From positions 1 through 64,000 of the forward strand of contig NZ_FRAM01000005.1 in the NCBI RefSeq assembly GCF_900142325.1: DNA of 64,000 nt, in the 5' to 3' direction. Source of the stretch: Epilithonimonas mollis. Lineage in GTDB: Bacteria; Bacteroidota; Bacteroidia; Flavobacteriales; Weeksellaceae. Below are positions 60,209-64,000 of the stretch, one piece after another (position 1 is the first letter of the stretch; the number at the start of each line of letters is the position of its first letter). The position numbers and the translations under genes were made by a program. The notes beneath the pieces are model-generated. The model saw nothing but the letters and a program-made list of their open reading frames with translations, was not told the origin of the DNA and searched no databases.

Positions 60209-60714
60209 AGCATTGCTTTAAATCTATTTGCAGTTATTTCTAAATCCTCAATAGTGCCGGTTCGAATTTCGACCGGTTTTTTTGTGTAGCTGGCAGAATA
60301 TACCAGGATAAATTCATCGGTCACTGTTTCTTCAGTTTGCTGATCTGTTGTCGCTGGCGTAAGCTTGCCAAATCTGCTTGTTTCCACGGTCTGCATAATT
60401 TCGTCTGTCAATTCTATAAAGTCAAGGAATTTCAAAGCTTCTGCAGTTGTAACATTTAGACTGCTCGTATCTCTCAATTGTTCATAACAACAGCGAATTG
60501 TTATGGTCGCCAAAGTTGGTTTTTGACGGTGGTCAAATGAGAAATTAACAAACAATGCTGGATATATCTGCAGTTCAAAATATTCCGAATTTACATCTTG
60601 TCCGGAATAGAGATCGATATATTGAACCGGCGAAAGTCCGGCGGTTCTATATTTGTCTTTGATATCTTCATTTTTAACGAAAACATCAATCAATTTTAAA
60701 TATAATTCTCTCAT
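60205..60714 (-). CDS. Phage tail-terminator-like protein
   Basis: A 169-residue protein with a beta-rich pattern (ELQIYPALFVNFSFDHRQKP, LATITIRCCYEQLRD, FILVYSASYTKKPVE), the usual look of small tail-terminator or tail-completion proteins. Position next to the gpG-like gene supports it. No family name is certain. Its 3' end lies over the terminator of the opposite operon. Confidence 0.5.
   Translation of the reverse strand: MRELYLKLIDVFVKNEDIKDKYRTAGLSPVQYIDLYSGQDVNSEYFELQIYPALFVNFSFDHRQKPTLATITIRCCYEQLRDTSSLNVTTAEALKFLDFIELTDEIMQTVETSRFGKLTPATTDQQTEETVTDEFILVYSASYTKKPVEIRTGTIEDLEITANRFKAML
60257..60283 (+). terminator. Intrinsic terminator for the rightward early operon
   Basis: CCGGT (60257-60261) and ACCGG (60272-60276) with inner CGA/TCG form a hairpin followed by seven Ts (60277-60283). 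It lies 49 bases after the stop of the secreted protein and inside the 3' coding part of the convergent tail gene. Confidence 0.7.
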
Positions 60715-61271
60715 GGGTTTTGATTTAGTATTTGATCAACTCTTAATCTTAGATGGCTTCTTGTACGGTTTTCAAGTTCTTTTGATTCTCCCATAAATTG
60801 ACGTTTTGGGATTGTAAGATTCATTTTTCTTGTGTGAGCTTTTACCCTGGAGATATCTCCAGTATCAACTCTTCTTTTCAGTTTCTTTCCGGTTTTAGAG
60901 CTTACAGTCCTTACAGTTCTTTTTCTGTCATGGGCTTTTACTGTTGCGGTTTTTGAAATAGTTCCGCCCTCATTATGGATTTTTGCATAAGGAACATCAG
61001 AGCCAATGATAACGTATCCATCCCCGGAAGAAATCTTCCGGATTGATCTTTTTAATCTCGCAGTTTTAACCAGGAGCGAACCCCGTGCTTTTCTTTTCCT
61101 GGGTGTCCAAGCTTCAGCGGTTTCATTGATCCAATTTTTCTTTACAAATCGTTCTTTCGAGAAATTAACAGCAATGGTTCCAAATTCAGAAACAATTTTA
61201 TTTGTGAATGTAGGACCAAGCGCACGACGCATCCTGACAAAAACCTCATCTCTGATAACAAAGGTTTCCAT
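60711..61271 (-). CDS. Phage virion morphogenesis protein (Mu gpG/tail-S-like)
   Basis: A 186-residue basic protein. VIIGSDVPYAKIHNEGGTI is the signature of phage virion morphogenesis proteins; NFSKERFVKKNWINETAEAW and WTPRKRKARG before it are also typical. KAHDRKRTVRTVSSKTGKKL is an inserted basic loop. It acts in tail completion. It overlaps both neighbours by a few bases. Confidence 0.82.
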   Translation of the reverse strand: METFVIRDEVFVRMRRALGPTFTNKIVSEFGTIAVNFSKERFVKKNWINETAEAWTPRKRKARGSLLVKTARLKRSIRKISSGDGYVIIGSDVPYAKIHNEGGTISKTATVKAHDRKRTVRTVSSKTGKKLKRRVDTGDISRVKAHTRKMNLTIPKRQFMGESKELENRTRSHLRLRVDQILNQNP

Positions 61272-63301
61272 TATGATAATTCGGCATTTCTCATTATACG
61301 CATCATTGCATCATTGAACCAGTCTTCAACTTCTTGTAATGTCATTCCGGCAGCAGAATTTTTGTTCATGTTGATTCCGCCTTTGTTAAGCGAATCAATT
61401 TTGATAGTGATGTTTTTTACTTGCTTAGCATCGCCAGTAACCTTGTTTACATCATCTTTCAACTTCTTTTTACCCTCGCCTGGATTATCATTAAATTTCC
61501 CACCTGTAGTTCCATATAAACTTTCTGGGTCAATTGCTTTAATGGCGTTTTTTTCAGCGTCTCTTGCTTCAAGTCTTGCTTTAGTTGCAGGAAGTACAGC
61601 ATTACCATTGTACATTACCAATTTTCCGGCTTCTACAGCTCTGTTGATTTTCTCATCATCTGTTATTAGGCCTTGTTTATCACGCCATCCACGCAACTGC
61701 CCTTGCATTTCCTTAGCGGTGTCACCTAAAGAGCCCGGTAAATGTGATAATAGCCCTAGTAATTGCTCAATAGGTTGAAGAATTACATCTAGTAAAACCA
61801 TCCCTAATCTTTTTAAACCGCCAATAATACCTTCTGTTTGAAAAGCTTTTTTGATTGAATCCCAATGTTTATAGATTAAAACAAAAGCAGAAATAACACG
61901 CCCGATTGGTCCAAGAAATAGAAGTAGCGTAGCGCCCCATTTATCATACTTTACTATAGCTGCTGTTACCAATGCTATCAATGCCGAAATTGCTACTATT
62001 GTTAACCCAACAGGATTGGCTGCCAGTGCTAAATTCCAAAGCCAGGTAGCGGCAGTTAATGTTCCAAGAATTCCCACGAATGAACCGGCCACAGGAATGA
62101 TAGTATCTATATTTTGAAATAACCATTGAAAAACTGGCGTCAATTTTTCTAAAGCTGTTGTGACATATGGCAGAACTCGTTCGCCCAACTTTATCATCGA
62201 TGCTTTGATATTGTTCTGAATCAATCCCCATTGTTCGGTAGGTGTTAACGAGTCCATGTAAGCTTTGTTCAATGCGTTTTGAGCACCTGTGGTTTGAGCG
62301 GTCGCACTTTTGAGACCTTCGATATCTTGCATCAATGTTCCGAATCCTAAAGCTGTTGATTGATCAAATCCAAGTTTACTTAATTTTGATACTTTTTGCT
62401 CATTGGTCAATCCATCCATTTGCTTATTAAGATCTGTAACGATATCAATAAGAGGTCTTATCTTTCCTGCAGAATCAAAAATGTTGATTCCAATTGCTCG
62501 GAAGCCACTTGCATACTTTCCTGTTTTAGAATCAATCTTACCCATAGCTACATCAGCATTTGACAAGGTTCTGTAAATACCTTCTAAAGCTGTAGTAGAT
62601 TGTTCGGCACTTAATTTTGTGGTCAATGATGCGTAGGCTCCAGCAGTAGATTCTAATTCATATCCGATACTTCTGGCCAAAGGCACAACTTTCGGTAAAT
62701 ATCTTGCGATGTCTTTAAATTCGGCATTACCAGCTTTTACAGTTTGAAATAATACATCATAAACACGATTGATATCTTTTCCGGAAGACATCATTACCGC
62801 AATACCTGCAGAAGCAACTGTTTCAATATCTGTAAATCCAGCTTTTGCTGCTCTTAATGTAGGTTCCAAAGCCTCCATGGATTGATTTACTGATAATCCG
62901 GCAGATATAATTCGGCTAAATGCTTTTGGTATTTCTTCCAACGGTGCAACGTTCCTGGTTCCGACCTGAAGTAATTTATCCGATAAGCCTTGGAGTTCTT
63001 GTTTTCCCAGTTCTGCAGTTACGTTGATTTCGGCCATTTGTTTATGCCAATCGTTAGCCATGTTTGTGGCTTGGAATAGTCCACCCGCAACAGCGGTAAT
63101 TCCAGCGAGAAATAAAGTACCCGGATTTTTTATTGCATCAATAGCGTTGTTTAATCCTGGCACTTTGTCAATTAAGCCTTGATATTTAGCCTTCATCTTA
63201 TCGACTCCTTTAGCCCATTTGTTTTGTAGCTGCTCAAATTTATTATTGAACATTTTAGCGCTTAAATCAATAAGCATCAATAATTTGGATGTCATTGCCA
63301 T
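61271..63301 (-). CDS. Phage tail tape-measure protein
   Basis: A 676-residue protein. After a basic helical start come the TP901-type block (LQGLSDKLLQVGTRNVAPLEEIP, FTDIETVASAGIAVMMSSGKDI in pieces), STTALEGIYRTLSNADVAMG, and two hydrophobic helices near 420-490 (VGLTIVAISALIALVTAAIV, LFLGPIGRVISAFVLIY). The relatively short size suggests a short tail if length follows the ruler rule. It shares one base with the gpG-like gene. Confidence 0.88.
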   Translation of the reverse strand: MAMTSKLLMLIDLSAKMFNNKFEQLQNKWAKGVDKMKAKYQGLIDKVPGLNNAIDAIKNPGTLFLAGITAVAGGLFQATNMANDWHKQMAEINVTAELGKQELQGLSDKLLQVGTRNVAPLEEIPKAFSRIISAGLSVNQSMEALEPTLRAAKAGFTDIETVASAGIAVMMSSGKDINRVYDVLFQTVKAGNAEFKDIARYLPKVVPLARSIGYELESTAGAYASLTTKLSAEQSTTALEGIYRTLSNADVAMGKIDSKTGKYASGFRAIGINIFDSAGKIRPLIDIVTDLNKQMDGLTNEQKVSKLSKLGFDQSTALGFGTLMQDIEGLKSATAQTTGAQNALNKAYMDSLTPTEQWGLIQNNIKASMIKLGERVLPYVTTALEKLTPVFQWLFQNIDTIIPVAGSFVGILGTLTAATWLWNLALAANPVGLTIVAISALIALVTAAIVKYDKWGATLLLFLGPIGRVISAFVLIYKHWDSIKKAFQTEGIIGGLKRLGMVLLDVILQPIEQLLGLLSHLPGSLGDTAKEMQGQLRGWRDKQGLITDDEKINRAVEAGKLVMYNGNAVLPATKARLEARDAEKNAIKAIDPESLYGTTGGKFNDNPGEGKKKLKDDVNKVTGDAKQVKNITIKIDSLNKGGINMNKNSAAGMTLQEVEDWFNDAMMRIMRNAELS

Positions 63302-63402
63302 TATGAAAATAATTTATATATTTGTAAAAGAAAATTGATGGTCATTAATATCTGCTCACTGACTCAAAGCAGAGAATACCGGGTTGCACCGCACCAATTT
63401 TT

Positions 63403-63432
63403 AAAAAGGTTTAGTTTTGGCTAAGCCTTTTT
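63403..63432 (-). terminator. Intrinsic terminator after the head protein gene
   Basis: AAAAAGGTTTAG and CTAAGCCTTTTT pair with one G-T around TTTTGG. Read on the minus strand it follows directly after the stop of the partial gene at 63432 and ends in a T-run. It would separate head from tail gene expression. Confidence 0.6.
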
Positions 63433-64000
63433 TATTTTATTTTGATTCCAAGACGTTCTTTAGCATCATCTCTTTTTAAGTTGTACCAGGTTTGAATTTC
63501 CAGACCTTCCATTTGATTATTCAAATGAACATTGACAATAACGGCACGGTCGCCATAGAATTTGATATAATGAGAATTGAATTTGCCTTTGTTCCGCTCA
63601 TTTAACCAGACTTCATCCGGATTATTTAAGATATCTTCGATATGTGGAAAAAGTTGGTGCCTTTGTTCCTCTTTAGTAAGGTAATGACCTTTTGTATGAG
63701 TGTCAAATGTCTTTTCCGGAAGAATCATTTTTCTACCTAAATAGTCCGAAAATCCCATATAGGTCTTATCTTTTACAGCTTTGAAAAGCTCTTTAACATT
63801 ATCTCCAGTAATTGATTTGTCAATCTTTATAGGTTTGAGTCCTTTTTTCAAATCATCAAATTTTTCAAGACCATATTTATCATAGGTCATTTTGTTGATT
63901 TTTTCGTCCAGCCCTTTATTTGTGCTATAAAATTGCTTATCAGTGAAAACTTGTTTCAAATCACCTCGATTGATCTCGAATTGCGAACTTTTATATTTTG
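63432..64000 (-). CDS. C-terminal part of a phage head-morphogenesis-like protein, possible toxin-like tail (cut by window edge)
   Basis: The frame is open through the right edge: before a possible TTG start at 63959 it continues with in-frame codons YKSSQFEINRGDLKQVF, so the gene is larger than the visible 189 residues. The C-terminal 80 residues (FPHIEDILNNPDEVWLNERN, HYIKFYGDRAVIVNVHLN) resemble the small nuclease-like domains (PBECR group) often attached to Mu gpF-type head proteins. The head assignment is by position upstream of the tape measure and is uncertain. Confidence 0.55.
   Translation of the reverse strand, partial: KYKSSQFEINRGDLKQVFTDKQFYSTNKGLDEKINKMTYDKYGLEKFDDLKKGLKPIKIDKSITGDNVKELFKAVKDKTYMGFSDYLGRKMILPEKTFDTHTKGHYLTKEEQRHQLFPHIEDILNNPDEVWLNERNKGKFNSHYIKFYGDRAVIVNVHLNNQMEGLEIQTWYNLKRDDAKERLGIKIK

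Overview
The window looks like accessory DNA of a low-GC Bacteroidota, most likely Flavobacteriia of the Chryseobacterium/Elizabethkingia (Weeksellaceae) type. The reasons are a SusC/SusD pair, an RteC-family protein, DUF3853 and Toprim-primase mobilization genes, repeated TAnnTTTG -7 boxes, and many small flavobacterial families. No rRNA or ordinary tRNA is present, and almost everything is mobile, defensive or prophage.

Region 1 (about 1-23.2 kb) is a mobilizable element. Its backbone lies on the minus strand: RteC, DUF3853, a winged-helix protein, a Rep-type initiator with an iteron array beside it (candidate oriV), a Toprim primase, then MobC and the start of a relaxase that runs off the left edge. 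About 16 kb of cargo sits between primase and MobC: two secreted adhesin-like proteins (one ending in a GTGA overlap with mobC), a degenerate dyad-repeat array at 2.88-3.22 kb, an AraC regulator, small metabolic or stress genes, AlkB, a LexA-like S24 repressor facing dinB and dnaE-type polymerases (an SOS mutagenesis cassette), and a 1346-residue STAND-like NTPase with a Cap4-like nuclease head. A resolvase remnant lies next to it.

Region 2 (23.4-33.2 kb) is an envelope/nutrient locus: small lipoprotein, MauE/DoxX-like membrane protein fused to a probable propeller, a secreted four-cysteine peptide, a convergent S9 peptidase, and SusD and SusC behind a long structured leader.

Region 3 (33.3-47.7 kb) is an AT-rich defence island: small HTH genes and remnants, Hachiman (HamA-HamB), an unassigned PD-(D/E)xK protein with a partner, an Eco47II-type restriction-modification system with an extra unknown gene and Vsr, and a McrBC system with a ScoMcrA-like head and a PUA/EVE-like domain.

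Region 4 (about 47.9 kb to the right edge) is a Mu-like transposable prophage: S24 repressor, Cro-like protein, MuA-type DDE transposase, MuB-type ATPase, DUF3164, DUF6915, DUF2786, M15 endolysin and DUF3850 on the plus strand. Tail and head genes (tail-terminator-like, Mu gpG-like, tape measure, head-protein C-terminus) lie on the minus strand and converge near 60.2 kb.

The most unusual signals are RNA-like elements in the prophage early region. The 300-bp leader before the transposase carries a closed three-way-junction fold and a 115-nt tRNA-like element with canonical acceptor and T arms but a roughly 48-nt variable region. Three nearly identical 40-nt minihelices (acceptor stem plus T-arm only) sit in three separate intergenic gaps of the early operon. 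All calls rest on reading the sequence; no database search or folding program was run.
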